Of a stretch of 64,000 nucleotides of DNA, positions 25,473-32,782 are shown one piece after another. Origin of the DNA: Paenisporosarcina sp049671445 (GTDB taxonomy: Bacteria; Bacillota; Bacilli; Bacillales_A; Planococcaceae); the NCBI RefSeq assembly GCF_049671445.1, contig NZ_JBATUX010000109.1:4424-68423 (forward strand), in the 5' to 3' direction. How positions within the stretch are numbered: the first letter of the stretch is position 1; the number at the start of each line of letters is the position of its first letter. Made by a program: the position numbers and the translations under genes. The notes below the pieces were generated by a model. The model was not told the DNA's origin and searched no databases. It was given only the letters and a program-made list of their open reading frames with translations.

Positions 25473-25579
25473 CATAAAAATTCAATTATATCGAACGCGA
25501 GGTTAAAGATAAATACTGTATGAATAACCACAAACCATAGTGCCTGTTTATTTAGTTTCTTCATCATGATTTGATCCAT
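25472..25579 (-). CDS. Small hydrophobic protein, 35 aa
   Basis: The peptide MDQIMMKKLNKQALWFVV, then about 15 hydrophobic residues ending DIIEFL, is a single transmembrane segment with a basic N-terminus. AAAGGAGTGGTTGAG gives a strong ribosome binding site before ATG at 25579, and a perfect terminator follows the stop immediately. Those signals suggest a real expressed gene despite its size. No family is recognised. Possible roles are a small membrane regulator or a toxin-like peptide. Confidence 0.55.
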   Translation of the reverse strand: MDQIMMKKLNKQALWFVVIHTVFIFNLAFDIIEFL

Positions 25580-25868
25580 CTCAACCACTCCTTTCCTTAG
25601 ATTATACTCCTCGAATTTAGAATTCGCAAAATATTTTTACAATTTATTTATAAAATAAAGGTATCACTTACTTCGTTATATTATGTCGAAATACATAAAA
25701 AATGAACATTTGGAAATCATATTTACATAATAGGTATTCTTAATAAAAAAAGTAAATAAACAAAATCACTTTAAAAATAATAATTTTTAAAAAGTGGTTT
25801 GAACCTTATCGTTAGAGGCTATCTATTAAGTAAGCAAGACAACAATTATTGAACAGGAGATGACACAC
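25580..25868. other. AT-rich intergenic region with a sigma-B-like promoter
   Basis: No gene is seen. GTTTGA (25797-25802), 14 bp and GGCTAT (25817-25822) fit the sigma-B consensus GTTTAA-N12-15-GGGTAT in 5 of 6 and 5 of 6 positions. The site lies 47 bp before the GlsB-like gene. Confidence 0.5.
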
Positions 25869-26114
25869 ATGGAATTCATTTTATATCTTATTATCGGTGG
25901 TATTATTGGTTGGTTAGCAGGACTTATTTTAGGTAAAGACGTACCAGGCGGAATTATTGGTAACATTATTGCGGGTATTATTGGTGCATGGATCGGCGGA
26001 ATGTTATTCAGTTTCGGACCAGCAATTGCCGGTATTCAAATCATTCCAGCTTTAATTGGTGCAATTATTTTAATCTTCATCGTTAGCATGATTTTAAAAG
26101 CACTTCGTAAATAA
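25869..26114 (+). CDS. GlsB/YeaQ/YmgE family stress-response membrane protein
   Basis: An 81-residue glycine-rich protein with three hydrophobic helices (LIIGGIIGWLAGLILG, IIGNIIAGIIGAWIGG, then a C-terminal helix ending ALRK), typical of the transglycosylase-associated GlsB/YmgE family induced by general stress. Its biochemical role is unknown. ATG at 25869 is used because ACAGGAG ends 9 nt before it. An in-frame ATG at 25860 directly follows that site and cannot use it. A sigma-B-like promoter lies upstream and a bidirectional terminator follows. Confidence 0.88.
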   Translation: MEFILYLIIGGIIGWLAGLILGKDVPGGIIGNIIAGIIGAWIGGMLFSFGPAIAGIQIIPALIGAIILIFIVSMILKALRK

Positions 26115-26120
26115 TAGTAT

Positions 26121-26157
26121 AAAAAAGAGTCGTTCGAATTTCGAACGACTCTTTTTT
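26121..26157. terminator. Bidirectional terminator GlsB / lytic transglycosylase
   Basis: AAAAAAGAGTCGTTCG (26121-26136) and CGAACGACTCTTTTTT (26142-26157) form perfect arms. The downstream arm overlaps the stop codon of the minus-strand gene. Confidence 0.9.
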
Positions 26158-26839
26158 ATTGTGATGTAGACTGAGCTTGTCCTTCTTCCCTCTGCTCCTC
26201 TTCATATTTATTATAATAATAAAGAACATCTTCTACATATTCGTCACTATGATTGTACATATGAATAGCCTTCTCCAAATTACCAGATGCAGCACCATTA
26301 CTGGCTAAATATTTCGCAGCACTATGCATGGCATCTTCCATTTGATAAGGATCAGCTTTTCCATCCTTATTAGCATCTACGCCGTATCCTCCGTATTTAG
26401 CTATAATCTTTGGATTCGTTTTATCATCTTCTGAAATTGCACCTTTTCCTTTACCTGAGCAACTTGGATGTTGCCAACCAACAAACGTACAAGGCATGAA
26501 TTGCATATGCCCTTCAGCTCCGACTGGAGAAAGAAGTGGATCCATAGTTGAGAATTTCGTTTCAATACGGTGATGTGCAGCTAGCAATGTCCATGGGATT
26601 TCATATTCAGTTGCAGCTTCTTGATAAATTGGGATGTATTCTTTTGGAATAGCCATATCCAATATCTTATTTGGAGCCTGTATGGATTCTGACAACGTGT
26701 GGATGATTGGAATTCTTTTCAAATCTCCCCAGTACACACTTGCCAACACGAAAACGGTCATCGTGATCGGAACCATAAGAAAGATAACTAAGCTTTTTGT
26801 CACTATAGATAATGGTTTCTTCTTTTTTCGTATTTTCAT
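26156..26839 (-). CDS. Membrane-anchored lytic transglycosylase-like protein
   Basis: A 227-residue protein with a very basic N-terminus (MKIRKKKK), one membrane segment (about 14-37) and an outside SLT-like domain. The catalytic Glu is probably in HHRIETKFSTM, followed by GAEGHMQFMP, the usual transglycosylase order. DANKDGKADPYQ is a calcium-binding loop of the EF-hand type found in Slt35-related enzymes. It would cleave peptidoglycan glycan strands. ATG at 26839 follows AGGA. A GTG at 26929 would lengthen the N-terminus but has no ribosome binding site. Confidence 0.8.
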   Translation of the reverse strand: MKIRKKKKPLSIVTKSLVIFLMVPITMTVFVLASVYWGDLKRIPIIHTLSESIQAPNKILDMAIPKEYIPIYQEAATEYEIPWTLLAAHHRIETKFSTMDPLLSPVGAEGHMQFMPCTFVGWQHPSCSGKGKGAISEDDKTNPKIIAKYGGYGVDANKDGKADPYQMEDAMHSAAKYLASNGAASGNLEKAIHMYNHSDEYVEDVLYYYNKYEEEQREEGQAQSTSQ

Positions 26840-27036
26840 TTTGCCGCATCCTGTTTTTTTCTTTAGTTTATCACAAATATCCTGCTCCAACACATGAAAT
26901 CTATCAAGTATTCTGGAAATGTCTGTCACTCTTGAACACTTTGAAAATTAATACTATTCGACAAAATTGAGCAGAATATAAATATACAAATAATTTATAT
27001 ATATATACACTTACTAATTAAGGGAGGTGAGAAAAA

Positions 27037-27420
27037 ATGATAGAAGACTTTAAAAAGTTCATATTAAAAGGAAATGTTATGGATTTAGCAATTGCTGTTG
27101 TTATTGGAGCAGCCTTCGCAGCTATCGTAAAATCTCTTGTCGACGACATTATTATGCCTTTAGTTGGTATTCTTTTAGGTGGAGTGGACTTCACAGGGTT
27201 AATGTTTAAGGTTGGTAGCGCGGAAGTAATGTACGGAAACTTCATTCAATCAATTTTCAACTTTATTATTATAGCTTTTGCAATCTTTATGTTCGTTCGT
27301 ATTTTAATGAAATTCCAACGTAAGAAAGAAGAAGTGATTGAAGAAGGCCCGGCTATCGATGCAAAAGAAGAGTTATTAGCTGAGATTCGTGATTTATTAA
27401 AAAACCAACAGAATTTATAA
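27037..27420 (+). CDS. mscL: Large-conductance mechanosensitive channel
   Basis: MscL opens under membrane tension to release solutes at osmotic downshock. The 127-residue protein has the amphipathic N-terminal helix (EDFKKFILKGNVMDLA), the pore helix with AIAVVIGAAFAAIVKSLV, a periplasmic-side loop, the second helix and a charged C-terminal bundle (EELLAEIRDLLKN). GGGAGGTGAG precedes the ATG. It is monocistronic with its own terminator. Confidence 0.97.
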   Translation: MIEDFKKFILKGNVMDLAIAVVIGAAFAAIVKSLVDDIIMPLVGILLGGVDFTGLMFKVGSAEVMYGNFIQSIFNFIIIAFAIFMFVRILMKFQRKKEEVIEEGPAIDAKEELLAEIRDLLKNQQNL

Positions 27421-27440
27421 AGTACTGATTTCAAATAGAA

Positions 27441-27474
27441 AGAGCTTCAATTCAACTAAATGAATTGAAGCTCT
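27441..27474. terminator. Bidirectional terminator mscL / SCO gene
   Basis: AGAGCTTCAATTCA and TGAATTGAAGCTCT are perfect 14-nt arms with a 6-nt loop between convergent genes. Confidence 0.85.
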
Positions 27475-27496
27475 ATTTGTATTCTTGATTTTGTTT

Positions 27497-28093
27497 TTAT
27501 TTTCCTTGTTCAATTAGAGCTTTCATATCCGCAGCAATTTCTTCTTTTGGTACATCTTGATAACCGTCATAGCTCTTAACAACAATCCCATTTTGATCAA
27601 CTAAAAAATAGCTTGTTCCATGTATGACTTGATCTGAGTTGGGGTCAATTTTCACTAGAGATTTAAATGAATCTCGTGCAAACTGCTCCATATACTCTGG
27701 GTCATATCCTGTAAGCAACTCCCACTTAGATTCATCTGCTGGGTTAAATTTGGCTAAGTATTCCGCCATAATTTTAGGAGTATCGACTGCTGGATCTACA
27801 CTGAATGCGACTATTTTATAATCTTCAACTTCTGCTTTTATTAATTCGTCTTGCACTTGGGTCATATTCATCGTCATTGGCGGACAGACCGTTTCACAAT
27901 TAGTGAAAATAAAAGTAGCCAACCATACGGTGCCATTTAAACTTTCTAATGAAACTTCTTCGCCTCTTTGAGATTCATGTGAAAAGGTTTCAACTTCCCA
28001 GTCGGCCTCAGCTTTAAACTTTGATGAATTACATCCCGTTAAAATGATTGCGCTCAACGCAATAAAGATAAACATTTTTTTATATTTCGTCAT
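27497..28093 (-). CDS. SCO1/SenC family lipoprotein
   Basis: A 198-residue copper-binding thioredoxin-fold lipoprotein that helps load copper into the CuA site of cytochrome c oxidase (B. subtilis YpmQ/ScoC type). The signal peptide ends in the lipobox LTGC. The copper site is the C-x3-C in TNCETVCPP plus the histidine in VIHGTSYFLVD. It acts on the outer face of the membrane. It sits close to ccdA, a thioredoxin and ccdC, all involved in extracytoplasmic thiol chemistry and cytochrome assembly. Confidence 0.93.
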   Translation of the reverse strand: MTKYKKMFIFIALSAIILTGCNSSKFKAEADWEVETFSHESQRGEEVSLESLNGTVWLATFIFTNCETVCPPMTMNMTQVQDELIKAEVEDYKIVAFSVDPAVDTPKIMAEYLAKFNPADESKWELLTGYDPEYMEQFARDSFKSLVKIDPNSDQVIHGTSYFLVDQNGIVVKSYDGYQDVPKEEIAADMKALIEQGK

Positions 28094-28210
28094 GGACTCT
28101 CCCCACTTTCGCTCCTTTTCATCTTAGCGAATGAAATTTACGAATTCAAGGTAGGAGCATCAGAAGATTCTAACGAATTTGTGTCGTTGTATTCCTAATA
28201 CTTAGGTCAT

Positions 28211-28245
28211 AAAGAAAGACCACCAATTTATAGGTGGCCAGTCTT
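28211..28245 (-). terminator. Terminator after the DUF2922 gene
   Basis: On the minus strand, AAGACTGGCCACC and GGTGGTCTTTCTTT form an imperfect stem with a U-rich tail. Confidence 0.6.
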
Positions 28246-28250
28246 GTTAT

Positions 28251-28463
28251 TTACATTAAGTCAGATACATTGCGTTCAATTAACTGTGCACTGAATGCAC
28301 TTGCAAGTCCGAACCCATTTACTTCAAAAACATTACTTGCGATAAGTGCTTGCATGCCAGTTTCTACCTCATGCGCAGTCAAATTCGCACGTGGCTCTTC
28401 TACAGAAATCGTTAACTTTTTACCACCAGATGTTTCAAATTGCATTTCTAATACTTGTGCCAT
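28251..28463 (-). CDS. DUF2922 protein
   Basis: A 70-residue protein with the DUF2922 pattern (LEMQFETSGGKKLTISVEEPR...). No signal peptide, membrane segment or cysteine is present. Function is unknown. The family regularly pairs with DUF1659, as here, 17 nt downstream of it, and in many Bacilli a small YvrJ membrane protein completes the set. No YvrJ is found in the 157 bp that follow. Confidence 0.85.
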   Translation of the reverse strand: MAQVLEMQFETSGGKKLTISVEEPRANLTAHEVETGMQALIASNVFEVNGFGLASAFSAQLIERNVSDLM

Positions 28464-28480
28464 TAGTTAGCCCCCCTTCA

Positions 28481-28699
28481 TTAGTTTTGAATGTTTCCAG
28501 TTGCGATTTTTTCTGCAGCCAAAATCGGATATGATGAAAAACCAGATAGAGTACTAGTTACTTCCATTAATTGTTCAGCTGTTGCAGATTCATCAATATT
28601 CCGATAAGAACTTGCTTTTTTGATTACTTTTCCGTCTTGGGTCATCCCAACATCATACGTTAAACGAACCACTGCACCCGTAAAGTCAACGATTGCCAT
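28481..28699 (-). CDS. DUF1659 protein
   Basis: A 72-residue protein with the DUF1659 pattern (VRLTYDVGMTQDGKVIKKASSYRN, split here only in description). It is soluble with a beta-rich N-terminal half. Function is unknown. GGGAAAGGGGGTGAAAC gives a strong ribosome binding site. It is the first gene of a two-gene operon with DUF2922. Confidence 0.85.
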   Translation of the reverse strand: MAIVDFTGAVVRLTYDVGMTQDGKVIKKASSYRNIDESATAEQLMEVTSTLSGFSSYPILAAEKIATGNIQN

Positions 28700-28820
28700 A
28701 TTGTTTCACCCCCTTTCCCTCTTTATATAGAGAGAAATTAAAGAAAAGAATACATCGGGAGTGTTATTTTCCGCAGAACCTTTTATAATAGAAGAATAGT
28801 TGTAATAAGAGGTGAGAGTA

Positions 28821-29246
28821 TTGGATGGATGGTTTTTATGGTTTATCGTATTTTGGGTTTTTGTATTAGCTGGACTTTTTGCCATTGGTGGCTATTTTAT
28901 GTTCCGCAAGTTTTTAAAAGTATTACCGAAAGACGATGGAAAATCGATGCTCGATTGGGAAGAGTATTATGTGAATGAATCCCTTCATTTATGGGGAGAT
29001 CAAGCAAAAGTAATGTTAAATGAACTAGTGACACCTGTTCCCGACTTGTTTCGTCCAGTGGCCAAACAAAAAATAGCTGGTAAAGTAGCACAAATTGCTT
29101 TAGAAGAAAAAGCATCATCTATTGAGCATGACCATCTAATTCGTGGGTATATTCAAGCAACACCGAAGAGAGATCATAAATTCTTACGTAAAAAGTTAGA
29201 GTCTATGGAAATAGACATGACACCGTATGAACATTTATTTAGATAA
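28821..29246 (+). CDS. yneK: DUF2621 membrane protein, YneK-like
   Basis: A 141-residue protein with one N-terminal transmembrane helix (about 2-26) and a charged cytoplasmic helical domain (KSMLDWEEYYVNESLHLWGD). It resembles B. subtilis YneK, which lies in the same ccdA-ccdC neighbourhood. Function is unknown. TTG at 28821 is the likely start because AGAGGTG lies 6 nt upstream. The GTG at 28812 is part of that site. It converges on ccdC, with a terminator between them. Confidence 0.8.
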   Translation: MDGWFLWFIVFWVFVLAGLFAIGGYFMFRKFLKVLPKDDGKSMLDWEEYYVNESLHLWGDQAKVMLNELVTPVPDLFRPVAKQKIAGKVAQIALEEKASSIEHDHLIRGYIQATPKRDHKFLRKKLESMEIDMTPYEHLFR

Positions 29247-29278
29247 AGTAACAGACTTTAGTGAAGAAATATGACAAG

Positions 29279-29314
29279 AAAAAAGCCGACCTTATGAAGA
29301 AAAGGTCGGCTTTT
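29279..29314. terminator. Bidirectional terminator yneK / ccdC
   Basis: AAAAGCCGACCTT and AAGGTCGGCTTTT are perfect arms with flanking A and T runs. Confidence 0.9.
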
Positions 29315-29810
29315 GTGTGGATTTTTTTCCAATTGTTTTTTCGAGCTTTTTATATTGAAGCAACATAGCAATGCGCCAAGGTACAATCATACCAAAGGCA
29401 AGTAACCAAAACATACCACTTAACTCACCGACATCAATCGTTGAACTTAAGATGATTTTACCAATTAATCGGACAATCAATAATCCAATTAAAATAAACA
29501 CAAATGCTTTTGATTGTTTTAAGTAGATGTCTTTATTTTTCACTTCAAATCGAGATGTCCAGATTAAGACCGTAGAAAACAGAAGTCCAACTCCGATTGA
29601 TTCTGCAATTTGCATGGGTGCCACTCGAAAATACTCAAAAACAAACATCAAAGCACCGGTAGACATGAACAGTGGTGGTAATATAATTTTTTTAGCATTT
29701 ACAGGCTTTTTTGAAGACTTTGCTCTTACCGTCATAACTAGAGTTCCCATTACGACTGCCATTATGGTCGATCCAATGACGATCCACTGCGAAGGAATTT
29801 GTTCAAACAT
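29292..29810 (-). CDS. ccdC: CcdC family membrane protein
   Basis: A 172-residue protein with about four or five transmembrane helices, matching the CcdC (DUF1453) family. Marks include the KKIILPPLFMSTGALMFVFE segment. In B. subtilis ccdC is next to ccdA, but its exact role is not established. It is the last gene of the set ccdA, thioredoxin, ccdC, with 1 nt between the thioredoxin stop and its start. Confidence 0.85.
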   Translation of the reverse strand: MFEQIPSQWIVIGSTIMAVVMGTLVMTVRAKSSKKPVNAKKIILPPLFMSTGALMFVFEYFRVAPMQIAESIGVGLLFSTVLIWTSRFEVKNKDIYLKQSKAFVFILIGLLIVRLIGKIILSSTIDVGELSGMFWLLAFGMIVPWRIAMLLQYKKLEKTIGKKSTQKPTFSS

Positions 29811-29811
29811 G

Positions 29812-30132
29812 CTATTCCTCCCATTTCTTTAATTCTTGTAGTTTTTCAATTACTTCTTGTACAGGAACGAAGCGGGCAAACCTGGCGTACTCTTTGCCAT
29901 TTTTCATTAAAATGACTACAGGAGCTGTAAATAAACTTAGTTGCCCTGCTAGTTCAGGTACCTCTGCTGCATTCGCAACATAAAACGGAATGGTTGTATC
30001 ACTTTCGAGTGCGGCGATTTGTGGATATAACCCTTCACATACGGAGCAGTTAGTCGTCTTCACAAATAGTAAGAGATGTTTCTCTTGTTGAATGATATCT
30101 AGCCATTGCTCGTATTTTGTTATGGATTTCAT
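29812..30132 (-). CDS. Thioredoxin-like protein
   Basis: A 106-residue thioredoxin-fold protein with the active-site C-x2-C in TTNCSVCEGLYP (about residues 29-34) and the cis-proline region FTAPVVILMKNGKEYAR. It has no signal peptide, so it works in the cytoplasm and could supply electrons to CcdA, encoded just upstream. ATG at 30132 follows GGTG. An ATG four codons earlier sits on top of the ribosome binding site. CSVC differs from the CGPC of general thioredoxins. Confidence 0.85.
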   Translation of the reverse strand: MKSITKYEQWLDIIQQEKHLLLFVKTTNCSVCEGLYPQIAALESDTTIPFYVANAAEVPELAGQLSLFTAPVVILMKNGKEYARFARFVPVQEVIEKLQELKKWEE

Positions 30133-30170
30133 CTTCAACACCATCTCTTTCGATACACAAAGTTTAGCTA

Positions 30171-30881
30171 TTAAAACCCTTGGAAGTCACCAAAAATCGG
30201 ACTTAAAAGACGGATAATGTAAGTCATGCCGTCAAAGAACAATAAAATACCGACTGCAATCATAATAATACCACCAATTTTGACGATTTTTGCATTGTGT
30301 TTTCGAATCCAGTTCATACGTGTAATAAAGAATGATAAGACGAAGAACGGAATTGCGAAACCAAGAACATAAGCCAACATATACCAAACTCCGGATCCTG
30401 GGTTGGTTGATGCCAATAAAAACACTGACATTAAAATGGGACCTGTACAAGGTTGCCAGCCAGCTGCAAAAGCCATACCAATCAAAATTGTTCCCAAATA
30501 TCCAGCTGGTCTGTTTTTAAAGTGGATTTTTCGGTCCTTCATTAAAAATTCAGGCTTGAATACGCCAATAACGATTAATCCGAATACTACGATGAAAATT
30601 GCTCCGACTTGGCGGATTAAATCTTGATTTTGCTGGAACAAAGTGTAGAACAGACTAGTGCTGAAACCTAGCGCAATGAAAATAATCGAAAAACCGAGTA
30701 AGAAAAATAGTGTGTGCAACATGCCACGTTTTTGCAAAATACCACGATCAGTCTTCAATTCGTCTAACGTCATTCCTGTAATATAAGATAAAAATGCTGG
30801 ATATAATGGCAAAGTACAAGGCGAAATGAAGCTTAAAAAGCCTGCTCCAAATGCCAATAATAAATTGATATCTGTCGTCAT
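30171..30881 (-). CDS. ccdA: Cytochrome c biogenesis protein CcdA
   Basis: CcdA is a six-helix membrane protein that carries reducing power from cytoplasmic thioredoxin to the outside for haem attachment to cytochromes c and for spore envelope thiols. The 236-residue protein has the two redox cysteines in FISPCTLPLYPAFLSYITG (about 20) and AAGWQPCTGPILM (about 143). ATG at 30881 follows GGAG by 8 nt. It leads an operon with the thioredoxin and ccdC genes. The SCO gene nearby fits the same respiratory theme. Confidence 0.95.
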   Translation of the reverse strand: MTTDINLLLAFGAGFLSFISPCTLPLYPAFLSYITGMTLDELKTDRGILQKRGMLHTLFFLLGFSIIFIALGFSTSLFYTLFQQNQDLIRQVGAIFIVVFGLIVIGVFKPEFLMKDRKIHFKNRPAGYLGTILIGMAFAAGWQPCTGPILMSVFLLASTNPGSGVWYMLAYVLGFAIPFFVLSFFITRMNWIRKHNAKIVKIGGIIMIAVGILLFFDGMTYIIRLLSPIFGDFQGF

Positions 30882-30971
30882 CAAAGTCGCTCCTTTACAA
30901 TTCTTCTAACATCGTAACAAATAATCAGTCAAATGACTTCATTATTGCTTGTGACATTTTTTTGTCTAAGT

Positions 30972-31000
30972 AAAAGAGGACACAATTGTGTCCTCTTTTA
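30972..31000 (-). terminator. Terminator of the ABC exporter operon
   Basis: AAAAGAGGACACAA and TTGTGTCCTCTTTT are a perfect palindrome with T tract, right after the minus-strand ABC gene. Confidence 0.9.
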
Positions 31001-31003
31001 TGA

Positions 31004-32782
31004 TTATACGGTTTCTTCTACAATACCATTTTGCAGTAAATACATTTTATGATATAGACCTTTACTTGCAAGCAATTGTTGATGATTTCCTCGTTCGACA
31101 ACTTCACCTTGATGAAGAACGAGAATCAATTCAGCATCTTGAATGGTACTTAAACGATGTGCAATGGCAATCGTCGTTCGTCCTTGACGCATTTTTTCTA
31201 AACTTGATTGAATGGCAACTTCAGTTTCAGTATCAATGTTTGCGGTCGCTTCATCCAGTACTAAAATCTTCGGATCCGTTGCCATAGTACGTGCAAATGC
31301 AACGAGTTGGCGTTGACCACTGGAAAATGTCGAGCCCCGTTCCGTTACTTTTTGTTTGTAGCCGTCTGGTAACTGATTAATGAAGGCATCGGCTTGCACG
31401 AATTCAGCAGCAGCTCGCACTTCTTCGTCGGTCATAGATTGATTATGCAAACGAATATTGCTTTCAATGTCCCCGAAGAATAAGAATGGATCTTGTAGCA
31501 CAAGGCCCATTTTTTTGCGTAACTCTTGTACGTTAAAATCTTTTACAGACTTCCCATCTATTAATATATCACCTTGTTCAAATTCATAAAAACGCATCAA
31601 TAAATTAATAATGGAACTCTTTCCACTTCCCGTATGACCTACCAATGCGACTGTTTCTCCAGGGTTCGCAGTAAAGGATATGTTTTTCAACACATCTGTT
31701 TGACCGTCATATGAGAACGTCACATTATTGAATTCAATTTTCCCAGCATCGATACGTGCGTTTGTGTTGCCTTGAGTTGGAACAAGTTCTTCTTCATCTA
31801 GCAATTTAAATACACGTGAAGCAGCAACAATTGCTTGTTGGAAAATCGATAAACGTTGCATCACTTGATTAATTGGTTCAAAGAATCTGTCAATATACGT
31901 TACAAAGGCATAGATCACACCAACTTCAATTGTGTTATTGAACGAAGTAATACCGAAATAGCTAAGTAACATAATCAAAGCAAGGGCATACACCAAATCA
32001 ATTGCTGGTCTAAGCAACAAGCTATCCATTTTGATATTGCGTTTTCCAGCTTCCCAATGTTGTTCATTTATGTCATTGAACTCATCTTTTAAACGTGGTT
32101 CTTGTCGAAAGGCTTGAATCATAGACATGCCTTGTAAAGATTCTGCCAGTTTTGCATTCAATTGACTCAAACGTTCACGTAAATCTTGATAAAAGACAGA
32201 ACTATAACGACGATATGTGCGAATAATTAAAAATAGAATCGGCAATAGCAATAAGGTAACCATTGCTAATTTTGCATTTAATATAAACATGGCAATGTAC
32301 ACACCTACAACCAAAAAGGCACTTTGTAAAAAGCCTACTAAAACGCTGACGAACATGTCTTTTATGGCTTCCGTATCATTGGTAACACGTGATACGATAC
32401 TGCCGGCAGGCGTTTTGTCAAAATAACGCATGCCGAGGTTTTGTACTTTTGTAAAGACATCGATACGCATTTGTTGAATGATTTTTAAAGCGATTTCTTG
32501 GAATTTTAGCAATTGGAAATAACTAATAAAAACATTGGATAGTTGAATAAATATATATGCGCTCGCAAGTCCAATAAGCGGTCCCTGCGGGAAATTTCGA
32601 ACGGTTAAATAATCGTCAATAAATGTTTTGATTAAGATTGGTCCAACTACGTCTCCTATAACAGTCAGTCCAAGTAAGAACAAGGCAAAAGCAATCACTT
32701 TTTTATGGGGTTTCAAATAAGAAATGAGCCTTTTTAAAATGATACTTTGATCTTGACCGGTTAGTTTCGGCTGTTCATCCAT
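31004..32782 (-). CDS. ABC exporter half-transporter, consensus subunit (YheH/BmrD-like)
   Basis: A 592-residue fused permease-ATPase: six transmembrane helices (about 1-320), then a nucleotide-binding domain with Walker A GHTGSGKSS, a signature reading FSSGQRQ (not LSGGQ), Walker B ILVLDEATANID with the catalytic Glu, and H-loop IAHRLST. It pairs with the next half-transporter, with start/stop sharing one base (TAATG). The likely role is drug or lipid export. B. subtilis BmrD (YheH) is the nearest match in architecture, but this protein lacks its roughly 80 additional residues. Confidence 0.9.
   Translation of the reverse strand: MDEQPKLTGQDQSIILKRLISYLKPHKKVIAFALFLLGLTVIGDVVGPILIKTFIDDYLTVRNFPQGPLIGLASAYIFIQLSNVFISYFQLLKFQEIALKIIQQMRIDVFTKVQNLGMRYFDKTPAGSIVSRVTNDTEAIKDMFVSVLVGFLQSAFLVVGVYIAMFILNAKLAMVTLLLLPILFLIIRTYRRYSSVFYQDLRERLSQLNAKLAESLQGMSMIQAFRQEPRLKDEFNDINEQHWEAGKRNIKMDSLLLRPAIDLVYALALIMLLSYFGITSFNNTIEVGVIYAFVTYIDRFFEPINQVMQRLSIFQQAIVAASRVFKLLDEEELVPTQGNTNARIDAGKIEFNNVTFSYDGQTDVLKNISFTANPGETVALVGHTGSGKSSIINLLMRFYEFEQGDILIDGKSVKDFNVQELRKKMGLVLQDPFLFFGDIESNIRLHNQSMTDEEVRAAAEFVQADAFINQLPDGYKQKVTERGSTFSSGQRQLVAFARTMATDPKILVLDEATANIDTETEVAIQSSLEKMRQGRTTIAIAHRLSTIQDAELILVLHQGEVVERGNHQQLLASKGLYHKMYLLQNGIVEETV

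Noticed and set aside
26840..26929. Longer N-terminus for the lytic transglycosylase (GTG start at 26929)
   Set aside because: No ribosome binding site before the GTG, and the added residues do not look like a signal peptide; ATG at 26839 with AGGA fits better, though the choice is not certain.
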